This document shows positions 17,115-27,206 of a stretch of 64,000 nucleotides of DNA, piece by piece. Within the stretch, counting starts at the first letter, position 1, and each line of letters starts with the position of its first letter. A program made the translations under genes and the position numbers. Under the pieces are notes generated by a model. It ran no database searches and had not been told where the DNA came from. It was given only the letters and a program-made list of their open reading frames with translations. The stretch is from Nocardioides marmorisolisilvae (GTDB lineage Bacteria; Actinomycetota; Actinomycetes; Propionibacteriales; Nocardioidaceae), in NCBI RefSeq assembly GCF_003725775.1, contig NZ_RJSG01000003.1, positions 175,307 through 239,306 of the forward strand, in the 5' to 3' direction.

Positions 17115-20100
17115 GTGTCGAGTCGTACTTGGTTCCAGGTAGTTGCTGCCGGCGTTGTTCTCTCACTCCTGGGCGCGCTGGGGGGACCGGCTGCGGCGTC
17201 TGTGCCTGTGGGTTCGTTCCTCGCGCCGATGTCGAGCACTGCTGCTTCTAATGCCGACGGCCCGACCGTTGCGGAGGATCAAGATGCTGCGATGGCGGCT
17301 GCAATGGCTCGAGGTTCGCGGGTCGAGGACGCGTCGCGTGCTACGGCGTCGACGGCTACCTACGCGAATCCGGATGGGACCTGGACGACCGAGCTGTACT
17401 CGGGTGTCGTCCGTTCCAAGGACGACCAGGGCAAGTGGGTTGCCATCGATCCAAGTCTGGAGAAAGAGGCGGGGGCTTTCGAGCCTGTTGCCACTGCCTT
17501 CGATGCGAGTTACTCGGATGGTGGTGACAAGACGATTGGGTCCGTGGATACCGGCGACGGCTCCTCGGTGACAGTTGGCTGGCCGACGAGTCTGCCTGCA
17601 CCGGAGGTTGATGATGATCAGCTGATCTACTCTGACGTGGCCAGCCACACCGACCTGGTGGTTTCGTCGCTAGTGAGTGGCTTCAACTACTCGATCGTGC
17701 TGGATCAGGCGCCTGCCGCCGATGCGGCACCGATTGTGTACCGAATCCCGCTGACCTTTGCAGGTGGCACAGCGCAGGTCCAGGATGACGGATCGATTGT
17801 TTTCCGCGATGGATCCACGACCTTGGCGACTTTGACCGCGCCGGTCATGTGGGATGCGGCCAACGCGTCGGTGGACGGCGAACGGCATGCGGTGGAGGCC
17901 TCCGTTGAGGGGGCCGGGATGTCGCGCACGTTGGTGTTAAAGCCGGACATGGGCTTCCTTCAGGACCCGCAGACGACCTACCCGGTCACGGTGGACCCGA
18001 CTGTCTATCCAAATGTCAGTGCCGACACGTGGCTGGATAATGTCAGCCCGAACACGAGTCAGATCAATAGTGGTGAACTCCGGATCGGATCGGTGAATCT
18101 TGGCTTCAACAAAGATCGTTCCTATTTGACGTTCGACCTGTCGTCCCTGGCTGGTCTGTCTGGTGCGGCCGTTTCGGCGAATCTGGTCGTGTCCAACTTC
18201 GACGCCTCGACCTGCAGCGCGAGTGCGGTGCGCATGTCGCGAGTTACAAGTTCTTACAACGTCGCCACGATGACGTGGTCGACGCAGCCGACGACCACTG
18301 CTACCGACTCGACAACAACCAACGAGTCGCACGGCGCAAGCTCTCCCTGCGCGGCTGAAGGCCCGATGACTTGGGATGCCAGTGCCATCGTGAGTTACTG
18401 GCTGGCGAATCCGACCCAGAACTACGGCGTGCAGCTCAAGGCCGATACCGAGTCGAACGCAACCGGCTACCGCAAGCTGCGCTCGATGGAGAACGGAGAC
18501 CCGAGCAAGGCGCCGAAACTGGTCGTCACCTACAACTTCCCGCCATCAACACCTGCGCCCTCGGTGGTGAACCCGAGCGTGACGAGCGGGACAAACCAAG
18601 TGACGAACGCTGCGCGGCCGGAGTTTTCTGCAGTTCTCTCCGACCCCGATGGCTCCCCGGTCAGCGGCGATTTCGAGCTCCGCCAAGGCATTCTCGGCAC
18701 CGTGGTGGACAGCTGGACCAGCCCGATCGTGCCTTCAGGCTCAACGGTGACCCATCAGGTGCCGACAAACCTGACCAACGGGAGCACCTACAAAGCCTAT
18801 TGGCGGGCCAAGGACGCAAGCCTCACATCGCCCTGGTCGACCGTCCAAAACGTCCTGGTCGATCTCGCAGCACCACCTAGCCCCGGGGTGACCTGCCCGA
18901 GCTACACCAACGGCACCTGGTACGACACTCGGCCGGCAGCCTCCACGACCTGCACGGTGACGACGTCAGGTGACGCCACCGCCGTTTCGGTGACCCTCAA
19001 CGGCAATCAGGTCACGATGCCCCCGCTGTCCGGAGGGTCAACTGCGAAGTCGTTCGACATAGCAACCGACGACGTGTTCGAGCTTGGTGTGACAGCGCAG
19101 GACCTGGCTGGCAACCAGGCCACTACCTCCTTCACGACCGGAACGGGCGCGGGCCGACTGCTGAGCCCGACCCCGGGCACGTTCAGCAAGACCAGCTTCG
19201 CAGTCGCGGCAGGCTCCAAGGCTGCGGCCACGAGCGGAGCGCTCCAATGGCGCCCCAGCGGCGGGTCCACCTGGACCAACGCAACGCAAGTAACAGCGGG
19301 CGGTACAGCCTGGTCCGGAACCGTCACAAGTACGGGCGCGATCGCGAAAACCCCAACCTTGACCTGGTCTGCCAAGGATGAGCCGGGGATCGCCGACCCG
19401 TCCGACATCGAGACCAGAACCTGCTTCAACTACTCCGGCGGAACCTCGCGGTGCACGGCCGGTGTTGTCGTCACGCTGACCAATAACCTGGCGCCATCCG
19501 CGCCCAACGGAGTGACGCTTTCACCCTGCGTTGGTGCGTGTTCCAGCTTCACCACGTCGAGCACGACTCCTGAGTTCCTGATGCAGGCCTCTGACCCCGA
19601 GGGTGCAGATCTCACCTACCGGCTTCAAATCCGCCCGACTGGGGGCGGCGGGAACCTCGCCGACCTCTCCGTAGGCCCCACGCCGTCCTCGGGACAGAAC
19701 GCAATCCGGGTGGGCCCAGGCGTTCTCAGTCCGTCGACCACCTACGAGTTCAGGACGGGAGCCGCGGACAGCTCCAGCACGACCTGGTCACCCTGGACAG
19801 GGTTGAGTGTCACAGCCGCCGCAAGTGGTGGCACGGTGATCAGCAGCGACCTGACCATCTCGACAGACACCACTTGGACCAAGGCCAACTCTCCCTACGT
19901 GCTCTCGCGTCCGGTAACCGTCGCCTCTGGGGCAACGTTGACGCTTGAGCCAGGAGTCGTCGTCAAGGTCATCAACCCCATTGACGTCTACGGCTTGATC
20001 TCTGCCGAAGGCACTTTGGCTGACCCGATCGTGTTCACCTCCTACAAGGACGACTCAGTCGGCGGCGACAGCAACGGAGACGGTACGACTTCGTTGCCCA

Positions 20101-23100
20101 CCCCTGGTGATTACGGTCGAGCCATCGGATTCTGGAACCCCACCCTTCCGAGCCTGGGCCTCGATCGCGAAAGCGTCAAGACTCGAGGTGACAGTGTTCT
20201 CAAGAATGTTTCCTTCCGCTACGGCGCCGGAGACACCTCAGGTAGTCCGTGCTTCGCCGGCAACTCACTGATCAGTCTTAGCTCGCTCAGCCGGGTGCGC
20301 ATCGAGCACTCGGAGTTCTCCGCGCTTGCCGAGAACGCGATCATGAACCCGGGTCCCGACCCCGAGCTCAACTCACTTACCGTTCGGTTCTCCAGGTTCG
20401 GTCCGAACACTTCAGGATGTGCGCTGTCGCAAGTCGGGGCGGGAACCTTTTACGGCAACGTCTTTCAGGACCCCAACCACGGCAACGTCGATTCCCTGTC
20501 GACCTCAACGACCGGATACCACCTAAGTTTCGTCGACAACTGGTTCTTCGGTCCGATCACGCTCAACATCGACGGGTTCGGCCAGCCGCTCTACCCTCGC
20601 GACAAGATCAACTTCGAAGGCAACGCGATCCTTCATGGATGGCTAGGAGAGAACAACCAGTTCTTCGACCAGCCCGAAGATCTGTCGAACAACTGGTGGG
20701 GCCACGTTCTGCTCTCGCCGCCCGCCTGCTGGTACGGCCCTGGGGTCAACTATCCCGCGTACAAGAACGCCGGCTCGAACTTCACCGAGTGCGTCGGAAT
20801 CAACACATACACGGACCACAAGTACGCGCTCGCGGTTCTGCCGGCCCTGGAAGCTCCACCGGCTTGGCTGAATCCAGGACTCGAGTCCAACCCGGCAGCC
20901 ATGCCCAACATGAGCCCCGACGCACTCCTGGGATCAGGTAACGGCGAGTATGCCTACACGCCGACCGGCACCCAAGCGGATCCCGTCAACTCCGCCACCG
21001 GCTCCTACTTCGAACAGCACACCGACGCCGTCGAGCCCTCAGTAGGGCTGGACGTCGTCGCGACTCGCAGCTACAACTCACTCGGGACTGCCACCGGCTC
21101 GTTCGGCGTCGGATGGAGCTTCGGATACGACGAACACCTGAGCTTCCCGTCATCGGCTCTCGTCCGGTTCTCCGCGGGCGACGGTCAAGTCCTAGAATTT
21201 GGAAGGTCCGGGAACACCTTCACACCGACCGCAGGCGTGACCGCCGACCTCGAACGAGACGGCACCGACTACCTGATCAAGACCAAGCCAGGTCTGACCT
21301 ACCGGTTCGAGCAGTACGGGCGCCTAACCCAGATCAGCGACAGGCACACAAACGCGGTGGCGCTCACTTACGACGCCACCGGCCATCTCGCCTCCGCGAG
21401 CAACGGCGCACGTCAACTCACCTTTACCTATACCGGTGACCGCCTGACCAAGGTTTTCCAACCAGGCGCCACCGGAACCGCAGACGACAAGTCCGTTGTT
21501 TACGGCTACACCAACGAGCAACTCAGCAGCGTCACCGACCAGAACGGCGCCACCACGCGCTACACCTACAACGCGCAACGCCGCCTCGCCTCGACTACCG
21601 ACCCGCTTGGCCACGTCGTCATGACACTCGCCTACGACGTCTCCAGCGGTCGTGTCACCGATCAGTGGGACGCGCTGAACAACCACAGCACCTTCGCGTG
21701 GAATCCGACCACGCAGACGGCGGTCATGACCGATCCGCGCGGCAACCCATGGACCGACGTCTACTCCGGAACGACCCTCCTCAAGCGGACCGACCCCGAG
21801 GGTCGCACCTGGAAGTACACCCGCGACGCCAACCTCCAAGTGACGAGTTTCGTCGACCCCAACAAGGCCATTACGACCCTGGACTACGACGAGCGGGGGA
21901 ACGTGATCGGGTCCTCCGGCCCGCTCGGCACGATCTCGACCGAGTACAACAGCCTCGACCTCCCAACCCGAACAGTCGACTCTCGGCACATCGTCACGCT
22001 GATGGCATACAACAGCGCCGGGGATCTGACGAAGATCACGCGGCCAACGGACCCTGGAGCGCCGCTCATCGAGGAGTCCTTCACCTACAACGCGAACGGG
22101 ACCTTGAACACCGCCACCGACGCGCTCGGGCACACGACCGGCTACACCTACACCGCGTCCGGTGACCTTGCCACGGTGACAACCCCCGGCGGCAAGACGA
22201 CCACCTACTCCTACCTCGGTGGCGCTAGCGGCCACGGACTCCTTGGTTCGACCACCACGCCCCGGACCAAGACAACGAACTACACCTATGACCAAGTCGG
22301 ACGACTGCTGACCGCCGTCGATCCGCTTAACCGCACAACGACGTCCAACGCCTACAACTCGGCCGGATGGCTGACATCGTCGACCGATGCGAAGAGCCGA
22401 ACCACCGTGCTCGACTACGACGCGGCAGGGCACATCGTCAAGGTGACCAGCCCGGATACGTCGGCGCTGCCCGTGCTGTACGAGTACGACGCGAACGGAA
22501 ACCAGAACAAGGTGACCGACCCGGCCGGGCGGATCACCACCACGGCCTACAACGGTGACAACGAGGTCAGCAGTACCACCAGCCCGACCGGCTCGACGTC
22601 CTACACCCGGACCAAGCTCGGCCAAATCCAGACCGTGACAACGCCGGACGCACTCACGACGACGCTGTCGTACGACACCGCCGGGCGATTGGACTACGTC
22701 GACTATCCCGGTTCATCGACCGCTGACGTCAGCTACAGGTACGACTCAACTGGGAATCGGTCATCGATGACCGACGGCTCCGGAACCGTCACCTACGCCT
22801 ACGATCGACTTAATCAGGTTGCGAGCGTTCAGCGCGCCGGCACCGCCGCGACCAGTTACACCTACCTGGGCGACGGGTCGCTGAGCGAGGTCACCTATCC
22901 CACCGGGACGAAGGCAAGGTACACCTACGACCTGGACCGGAACATCTCGACGGTCGCCACGAAGCCGTCGGGGGGTTCGACCTACACGACGCAAGGTACC
23001 TACACCTGGACAGATGACGGGCTGCCAGCCACCGCGGTCACAGGCGTCGGGCTCGGAGCCTCCACGCGCACCTACACCTACGACGACGCCGACAGGGTCA

Positions 23101-24560
23101 CGAGATTGCAGGACGTGATGTCCAGTGGCGCGGTGCTGCTGGACGACTCTTACTTCTTGGACAACACCGACAACCCCACGCGGATCACGCACAACGGCGG
23201 CAGTTCCGACTCTTACACCTACGACGTTCTAGACCGCCTGACGAAGACCTGCTTCGGCACGACGACCTGCACGGGCTCAACCGACTACGTCGGCTGGACC
23301 TACGACGCGCTCGGGAACCGGTTGTCCGAGGCCCGCCCCAGCGGCACCTACACCTACACCTACAACAGCACGACCGGTCGGCTGACGACGGTCACGCCGC
23401 CGAGCGGGCCCAGCGTCGGCTACACCTACGACGGTCGGGGTCAGGTCACCCAGGTTGGGAGTAACACGTACACCTACAACCTGGCCGGCCGAGTCGTCAC
23501 AGACTCGGACGGCACAACCTACGCCTACGACGGCGACGGCCGCAGGCTGACCAGCACCAAATCGGGGTCGACCCTCAACTATCTCTGGGATCCGCAGTCC
23601 TACAACCTGCTCGACGAGACCACGTCCTCCGGCACCCAACGCGAATACACCTACGGGCTAGGTCTGGTTTCGATCACCTCTGGAGCTGGTGCCCTCAGCA
23701 GCGTTCACGCCGATTCCCAAGGCTCGGTACGGGCGCTCACCGATTCAGGCGGCACGACCACCTATGCAGCGAGCTATGAGCCGTACGGTCTATCGCGCTC
23801 CTCCACCGGCACGTCGGGCAGCCCCCTCGGGTTCTCCGGGCAATACTCCGACACCACCGGCCTGCAGCACCTCCGTGCCCGCCAGTACGACCCGGCCAGT
23901 GGAAGATTCCTGGCCCCCGACATGGTGGCCACAGCCTCGGCGAATGCGTACTCCTACGCCGACGACAATCCGATGGTCGAAGGCGATCCGTCAGGCCTGT
24001 TCGGTGAAGGCTACGGGTCTGGCCTGCAGTACTACGGGCAGAAGGTACTCCCGGTCGCTGGCACACTGTTGAGCTTCACCCCAGGCCCGATCGGGGCGAT
24101 CGCCACAGCCGGGATCGCGCTGTACGAGGCATACACCGTTTGCGTTTCAGGCAAGGGCTCTTGCGGAACCGCGGTCCTGACTGCAGCCGGTTTGGCCGCG
24201 CTCGGAGCCACGGGTATCGGCGCTTATGCCCGACTTGGTAGGGCCGCAAAGTCTGAGACCGAGCTGGTTCAGCGCTGGATGTCCCAAGCTGAACTCGATG
24301 CCACCAGATCGACCGGTTTGGTTCGCGGCGGCCGAGACGGAACCCACTACGTCACCGACTTTGCCAACCATGATCCACTACGCGCTAGACAACGACTGGC
24401 GCTGCCTCAGACCCCCGAGGTACGGGTCCAACTCGAGGTTCCCCGAGGTTTCTTCTCGTCGCCGAAGACGGTTCATTCCGACTTCAACATGCCGGGCGGG
24501 GGGCTCGAGCGAACAGCGACCGGGCCGGTCCAATGCCGGGTGGTGTGCGTATGGGACTGA
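17115..24560 (+). CDS. Secreted RHS polymorphic toxin with TreTu-like ADP-ribosyltransferase tip
   Basis: A 2,481-aa exported toxin. GTG at 17115 is chosen because GGAGG sits five bases upstream and a signal peptide follows at once (hydrophobic core ending GGPAAASVP). Then come a DNRLRE-type region near residues 300-475, Ig/FN3-like segments, a beta-helix-like segment (about 910-1230), the RHS cocoon start (DPVNSATGSYF near 1288), dozens of YD repeats, and the RHS core ending LRARQYDPASGRFLAPD near 2260. After a hydrophobic linker, the last about 100 residues (WMSQAELDATRSTGLVRGG, MPGGGLERTATG) resemble the TreTu family, ADP-ribosyltransferases that modify EF-Tu. Sec signal rather than T6SS motifs points to Sec-dependent surface delivery. 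Confidence 0.88.
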   Translation: MSSRTWFQVVAAGVVLSLLGALGGPAAASVPVGSFLAPMSSTAASNADGPTVAEDQDAAMAAAMARGSRVEDASRATASTATYANPDGTWTTELYSGVVRSKDDQGKWVAIDPSLEKEAGAFEPVATAFDASYSDGGDKTIGSVDTGDGSSVTVGWPTSLPAPEVDDDQLIYSDVASHTDLVVSSLVSGFNYSIVLDQAPAADAAPIVYRIPLTFAGGTAQVQDDGSIVFRDGSTTLATLTAPVMWDAANASVDGERHAVEASVEGAGMSRTLVLKPDMGFLQDPQTTYPVTVDPTVYPNVSADTWLDNVSPNTSQINSGELRIGSVNLGFNKDRSYLTFDLSSLAGLSGAAVSANLVVSNFDASTCSASAVRMSRVTSSYNVATMTWSTQPTTTATDSTTTNESHGASSPCAAEGPMTWDASAIVSYWLANPTQNYGVQLKADTESNATGYRKLRSMENGDPSKAPKLVVTYNFPPSTPAPSVVNPSVTSGTNQVTNAARPEFSAVLSDPDGSPVSGDFELRQGILGTVVDSWTSPIVPSGSTVTHQVPTNLTNGSTYKAYWRAKDASLTSPWSTVQNVLVDLAAPPSPGVTCPSYTNGTWYDTRPAASTTCTVTTSGDATAVSVTLNGNQVTMPPLSGGSTAKSFDIATDDVFELGVTAQDLAGNQATTSFTTGTGAGRLLSPTPGTFSKTSFAVAAGSKAAATSGALQWRPSGGSTWTNATQVTAGGTAWSGTVTSTGAIAKTPTLTWSAKDEPGIADPSDIETRTCFNYSGGTSRCTAGVVVTLTNNLAPSAPNGVTLSPCVGACSSFTTSSTTPEFLMQASDPEGADLTYRLQIRPTGGGGNLADLSVGPTPSSGQNAIRVGPGVLSPSTTYEFRTGAADSSSTTWSPWTGLSVTAAASGGTVISSDLTISTDTTWTKANSPYVLSRPVTVASGATLTLEPGVVVKVINPIDVYGLISAEGTLADPIVFTSYKDDSVGGDSNGDGTTSLPTPGDYGRAIGFWNPTLPSLGLDRESVKTRGDSVLKNVSFRYGAGDTSGSPCFAGNSLISLSSLSRVRIEHSEFSALAENAIMNPGPDPELNSLTVRFSRFGPNTSGCALSQVGAGTFYGNVFQDPNHGNVDSLSTSTTGYHLSFVDNWFFGPITLNIDGFGQPLYPRDKINFEGNAILHGWLGENNQFFDQPEDLSNNWWGHVLLSPPACWYGPGVNYPAYKNAGSNFTECVGINTYTDHKYALAVLPALEAPPAWLNPGLESNPAAMPNMSPDALLGSGNGEYAYTPTGTQADPVNSATGSYFEQHTDAVEPSVGLDVVATRSYNSLGTATGSFGVGWSFGYDEHLSFPSSALVRFSAGDGQVLEFGRSGNTFTPTAGVTADLERDGTDYLIKTKPGLTYRFEQYGRLTQISDRHTNAVALTYDATGHLASASNGARQLTFTYTGDRLTKVFQPGATGTADDKSVVYGYTNEQLSSVTDQNGATTRYTYNAQRRLASTTDPLGHVVMTLAYDVSSGRVTDQWDALNNHSTFAWNPTTQTAVMTDPRGNPWTDVYSGTTLLKRTDPEGRTWKYTRDANLQVTSFVDPNKAITTLDYDERGNVIGSSGPLGTISTEYNSLDLPTRTVDSRHIVTLMAYNSAGDLTKITRPTDPGAPLIEESFTYNANGTLNTATDALGHTTGYTYTASGDLATVTTPGGKTTTYSYLGGASGHGLLGSTTTPRTKTTNYTYDQVGRLLTAVDPLNRTTTSNAYNSAGWLTSSTDAKSRTTVLDYDAAGHIVKVTSPDTSALPVLYEYDANGNQNKVTDPAGRITTTAYNGDNEVSSTTSPTGSTSYTRTKLGQIQTVTTPDALTTTLSYDTAGRLDYVDYPGSSTADVSYRYDSTGNRSSMTDGSGTVTYAYDRLNQVASVQRAGTAATSYTYLGDGSLSEVTYPTGTKARYTYDLDRNISTVATKPSGGSTYTTQGTYTWTDDGLPATAVTGVGLGASTRTYTYDDADRVTRLQDVMSSGAVLLDDSYFLDNTDNPTRITHNGGSSDSYTYDVLDRLTKTCFGTTTCTGSTDYVGWTYDALGNRLSEARPSGTYTYTYNSTTGRLTTVTPPSGPSVGYTYDGRGQVTQVGSNTYTYNLAGRVVTDSDGTTYAYDGDGRRLTSTKSGSTLNYLWDPQSYNLLDETTSSGTQREYTYGLGLVSITSGAGALSSVHADSQGSVRALTDSGGTTTYAASYEPYGLSRSSTGTSGSPLGFSGQYSDTTGLQHLRARQYDPASGRFLAPDMVATASANAYSYADDNPMVEGDPSGLFGEGYGSGLQYYGQKVLPVAGTLLSFTPGPIGAIATAGIALYEAYTVCVSGKGSCGTAVLTAAGLAALGATGIGAYARLGRAAKSETELVQRWMSQAELDATRSTGLVRGGRDGTHYVTDFANHDPLRARQRLALPQTPEVRVQLEVPRGFFSSPKTVHSDFNMPGGGLERTATGPVQCRVVCVWD

Positions 24561-24901
24561 ATCCGGGCACCACGCTCAGGCTGGAGATCTCCGACCCCTT
24601 CGAGCTATCACAGGTCCTCGAGTGCGAGGTCATCAGCGTTGACTCGTTCGTCTCGGGTGCGAGCGTCGAAACCATCTTGGTGCGCCTCTCGAACAGCCTG
24701 GAGTGGCAGGGACGCCGATATGACTACATCGCAGTTCGCGGACGACAGAGTCCAGGCATTGTCGACGAGCTCGTGCTCGGCCAAACGATCGAATGCAGTG
24801 GGGTTGGAGCCGGCGAAGCCCTCTGCACCTCAACCGCGTCGCAGGCGTTCGAAGGTTGGCGCGGCGGGCTCGCCGTGCGAGCGAACGCGAGGTTGACATG
24901 A
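24551..24901 (+). CDS. Putative immunity protein for the RHS toxin
   Basis: A 116-aa small soluble protein whose ATG (24551) overlaps the RHS stop by 10 bp, the usual place for a cognate immunity gene. It is predominantly beta with regular hydrophobic spacing (LRLEISDPF, ILVRLSNSLEW, YDYIAVRG). No family recognised. The assignment rests on position and size, not on sequence similarity. Confidence 0.65.
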   Translation: MGLNPGTTLRLEISDPFELSQVLECEVISVDSFVSGASVETILVRLSNSLEWQGRRYDYIAVRGRQSPGIVDELVLGQTIECSGVGAGEALCTSTASQAFEGWRGGLAVRANARLT

Positions 24902-24928
24902 GGCGCGTGGTCTCGTTTCGGATTGCCG

Positions 24929-25960
24929 TCATCGGCACTCTGGGCGATGCCACTGTGCTTTCGGGTCGCATCTAGCTGTGCGCCAACGGCTGTCCGGGAG
25001 TGGTGAGGGTGAGTCGGGTGGGAGCCACAGGGTTGCTTCGACAGCGTCGAGTCCGGTGAAGTGAAGGTGGTCCAAGACCATTACACCGACGATGTCGGGC
25101 CCAGTTCCTGGTGGCTCGGTCGGCGTCTGCGTTCGCTCGGGAACGTTCCAGAGGCCAGTTTCGCGGGGCGGGTCCCAGCCGATGAGTGGGCGTCGGCCAT
25201 AGAGCGCGTCGGCTACTTGCGCGTCCGAAAGATGGCCGGCGGAGACGTCGATGACGATGAGGAGCGGCTCGGTCAGAGCGGCGTGCTGGGTGCGCTTCTT
25301 CTTCAGGGTATTCTTGACGGACTCAGCTGACACGCTCTTGATGTCGAGGGTTTCCAGAATCGTGGAAAGGACCGGTTCGGTTTCGGCGTCCGCTCGAAGT
25401 GGTGTGGCAGAGATGGTGACCTTCCAGTCGTCGAAAGTGAATGCCTGTGACGGGGGTTCGTACCACTGGTCCGTTTCGAGCTTGGTTCGCTCTGCGACCG
25501 GGTCCAGGGTCGCGATCCAGGTTTCGATGTCGGCTCGAACGGTCTTGACTGAGGGTGTGCCCTTGGCGCCGTGGATGGCGGCGCGGAGGGAGAAGCGGCC
25601 GCAGTTCACCTGGTTCAGGCCCTGCAGCACCTGGAGCCGGCGGCGTTGCTCGCCGTGTTTCTGGTCGCTGACCCCAGCCCGTGTCACCTCAAGGTGGAGC
25701 CCGAGGTCGGTCAAGCGGTAATCGGTCGCTCCCTCTGCCGTTGTCGGTGCGACCTCGATGTCGGTGCGGCCCGCTTGGAGCAGTCCTTCGTGGACTACTA
25801 GTTCGGTGAGTGCGTCCTTTGCTCGTCGGTCGTCCGTGTCACGGAGTCGTGAGATGAGTTCGCTTTGGTGTGCGGTCGGGATTGCTGCGGTCATCTGGTT
25901 CAACTGGTCCTGGATCCGGGACTCTCGCTGGGCGACGGATGAGTCGAGGTACTCACACAT
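24929..25960 (-). CDS. Uncharacterised protein, possible nuclease-fold N-terminal half
   Basis: A 343-aa protein; ATG at 25960 is preferred, since the frame extends to 26101 only by overlapping the divergent gene. The N-terminal third is helical (IQDQLNQMTAAIP). It is followed by LTELVVHEGLLQAG and TDYRLTDLGLHLEVTRAG, where E, D and E-x-T spacing could suit a PD-(D/E)xK fold, but lysine is absent, so this is weak. A later IDVSAGHLSDAQVADALYG segment is conserved-looking. It is divergent from a HEPN/AbiU2-like gene and next to the RHS toxin locus, so conflict-related function is possible. Not recognised. Confidence 0.5.
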   Translation of the reverse strand: MCEYLDSSVAQRESRIQDQLNQMTAAIPTAHQSELISRLRDTDDRRAKDALTELVVHEGLLQAGRTDIEVAPTTAEGATDYRLTDLGLHLEVTRAGVSDQKHGEQRRRLQVLQGLNQVNCGRFSLRAAIHGAKGTPSVKTVRADIETWIATLDPVAERTKLETDQWYEPPSQAFTFDDWKVTISATPLRADAETEPVLSTILETLDIKSVSAESVKNTLKKKRTQHAALTEPLLIVIDVSAGHLSDAQVADALYGRRPLIGWDPPRETGLWNVPERTQTPTEPPGTGPDIVGVMVLDHLHFTGLDAVEATLWLPPDSPSPLPDSRWRTARCDPKAQWHRPECR

Positions 25961-26099
25961 CGGTCCCCGACGCGTCGACTCCGGTTCTCGGCCCGGGCGC
26001 GATCGGGGAACAGGGGTGTGGGTGGAGTGGTCACGGCTTCCACCTCCCTGGTGAGAGAACGGGCGCGACACCGCGCCCGGGGTCTCTAGTGTTTCACGC

Positions 26100-26900
26100 A
26101 TGAAGATGAGAGCCTTTGCGTCCGAGTTCGGCCCTGAGGACCTGCCAACGGTGGTCGGTGAACCGATGGAGAAGGGTCCATTGAACGCCCAGGTCGGCTC
26201 GGTGCTCCCGGCTGAGCGGGTGGATCAAAGCCTCCTCAACTTGCTGAGTGAAGCGGTGTACTCGTACTACTTCGCTAAGCAAGCTGCTCCTGGGTTGGCC
26301 GCAATCGCAGGTGATCAGCCTGCCGGGCTTAGTTACGCCATCGAGTCGGTCAGGACGACCCTGCTCAAGCAAGCAATCATCGGCATCGCTACCACCATCG
26401 ACGTGACCACCGGCCGGACCGCGTCGCTGCCAGATGCTTTGGACGCACTCAAGCGGGACCTGACCACACGTCTTCAAGTGGCACCGGACGACGAGACCCA
26501 GACAGCTCTCGAGCTCCTCAGTTACATCGTGTCGATGACGAACGCGAACAACGTGCTGTCCCTCAAGTACGTTCGTCACCTGCGAAACAAGTGGGCGGGG
26601 CATGCGTCCTTGGACCCTACGTTCGACCCGTGGGCAGATGCCGGCAGCACCGTGAATCTTCCGCTCTTGGAGGATGCCCTGGCCAGGATGGTCAACGCCT
26701 ACCAGGACCTGGGAACACTCGTCTCCATGAGCACGGACCTTCAGGATCTCGAGGCCCAAGGGAACATAGGGGAAGTGCTCGAGGACGGTTCGGTCAGGTA
26801 TCAGATGAAACTGGGTTGGTCGGGTGCGAACTCGTTGTCACAGGTCATTCGGGAAGAGGCCAAGAAGGGCGCCGATGCTCTCGTGCAGCGCCTCAGGTGA
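26100..26900 (+). CDS. HEPN/AbiU2-like helical protein
   Basis: A 266-aa, mostly helical protein starting ATG-AAG-ATG. Residues about 150-180 contain VRHLRNKWAGHASLD, an R-x5-H arrangement in the context R-N-K-x-x-x-H that is typical of AbiU2-like HEPN proteins. The rest is helix-forming and rich in Asp/Thr. Such proteins are often abortive-infection or toxin-antitoxin components, but the motif alone does not prove RNase activity. Divergent from 24929-25960 with adjoining 5' ends; followed by a 300-bp gap. Confidence 0.55.
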   Translation: MKMRAFASEFGPEDLPTVVGEPMEKGPLNAQVGSVLPAERVDQSLLNLLSEAVYSYYFAKQAAPGLAAIAGDQPAGLSYAIESVRTTLLKQAIIGIATTIDVTTGRTASLPDALDALKRDLTTRLQVAPDDETQTALELLSYIVSMTNANNVLSLKYVRHLRNKWAGHASLDPTFDPWADAGSTVNLPLLEDALARMVNAYQDLGTLVSMSTDLQDLEAQGNIGEVLEDGSVRYQMKLGWSGANSLSQVIREEAKKGADALVQRLR

Positions 26901-27206
26901 GTTCGAATCGGTGTCCGGTTCTTTGGGGATGGAATCACTGGGTTCTCTCTGAAGGGAACGGCCGCGGTCGTGCAGGGGTGCGTCAACCCAAGTGGGCCGA
27001 GCTTGCCCATTGCTCGGTCGTCCAGGTCCTGAAAGCCGTCTTGCTGACCCGCGTCATTCTGGGCGCAGTGCCCTAGGCCTCGCCGAGCAATGGCGACGAA
27101 ATGGCTGAGTTATCCACAGAACAGACGGCGTGCCTGTGCACTCCCGTCGGACTGGCCGACGGTGAAGGAGTTCAGCCCCTTCACCTAGCCGAGGCCGGTG
27201 GTCCCG
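26901..27206. other. Gap between accessory genes and conjugation operon
   Basis: About 300 bp with no credible gene. A single consensus DnaA-box-like TTATCCACA occurs at 27110-27118, too little for an origin. A conjugation-operon promoter probably lies here, but no clear -35/-10 pair is seen. Confidence 0.35.

Noticed and set aside
21324-22625. 433-codon minus-strand open frame inside the RHS gene
   Set aside because: Gly/Val/Arg-rich repetitive shadow of the YD repeats.
26898-26912. GTTCGAATC resembling a tRNA T-loop, possible att remnant
   Set aside because: No flanking stem and no tRNA body on either side; no matching copy seen at 35.3 kb.
27110-27118. Consensus DnaA box TTATCCACA
   Set aside because: Only a single copy, no AT-rich unwinding region and no replication gene nearby.
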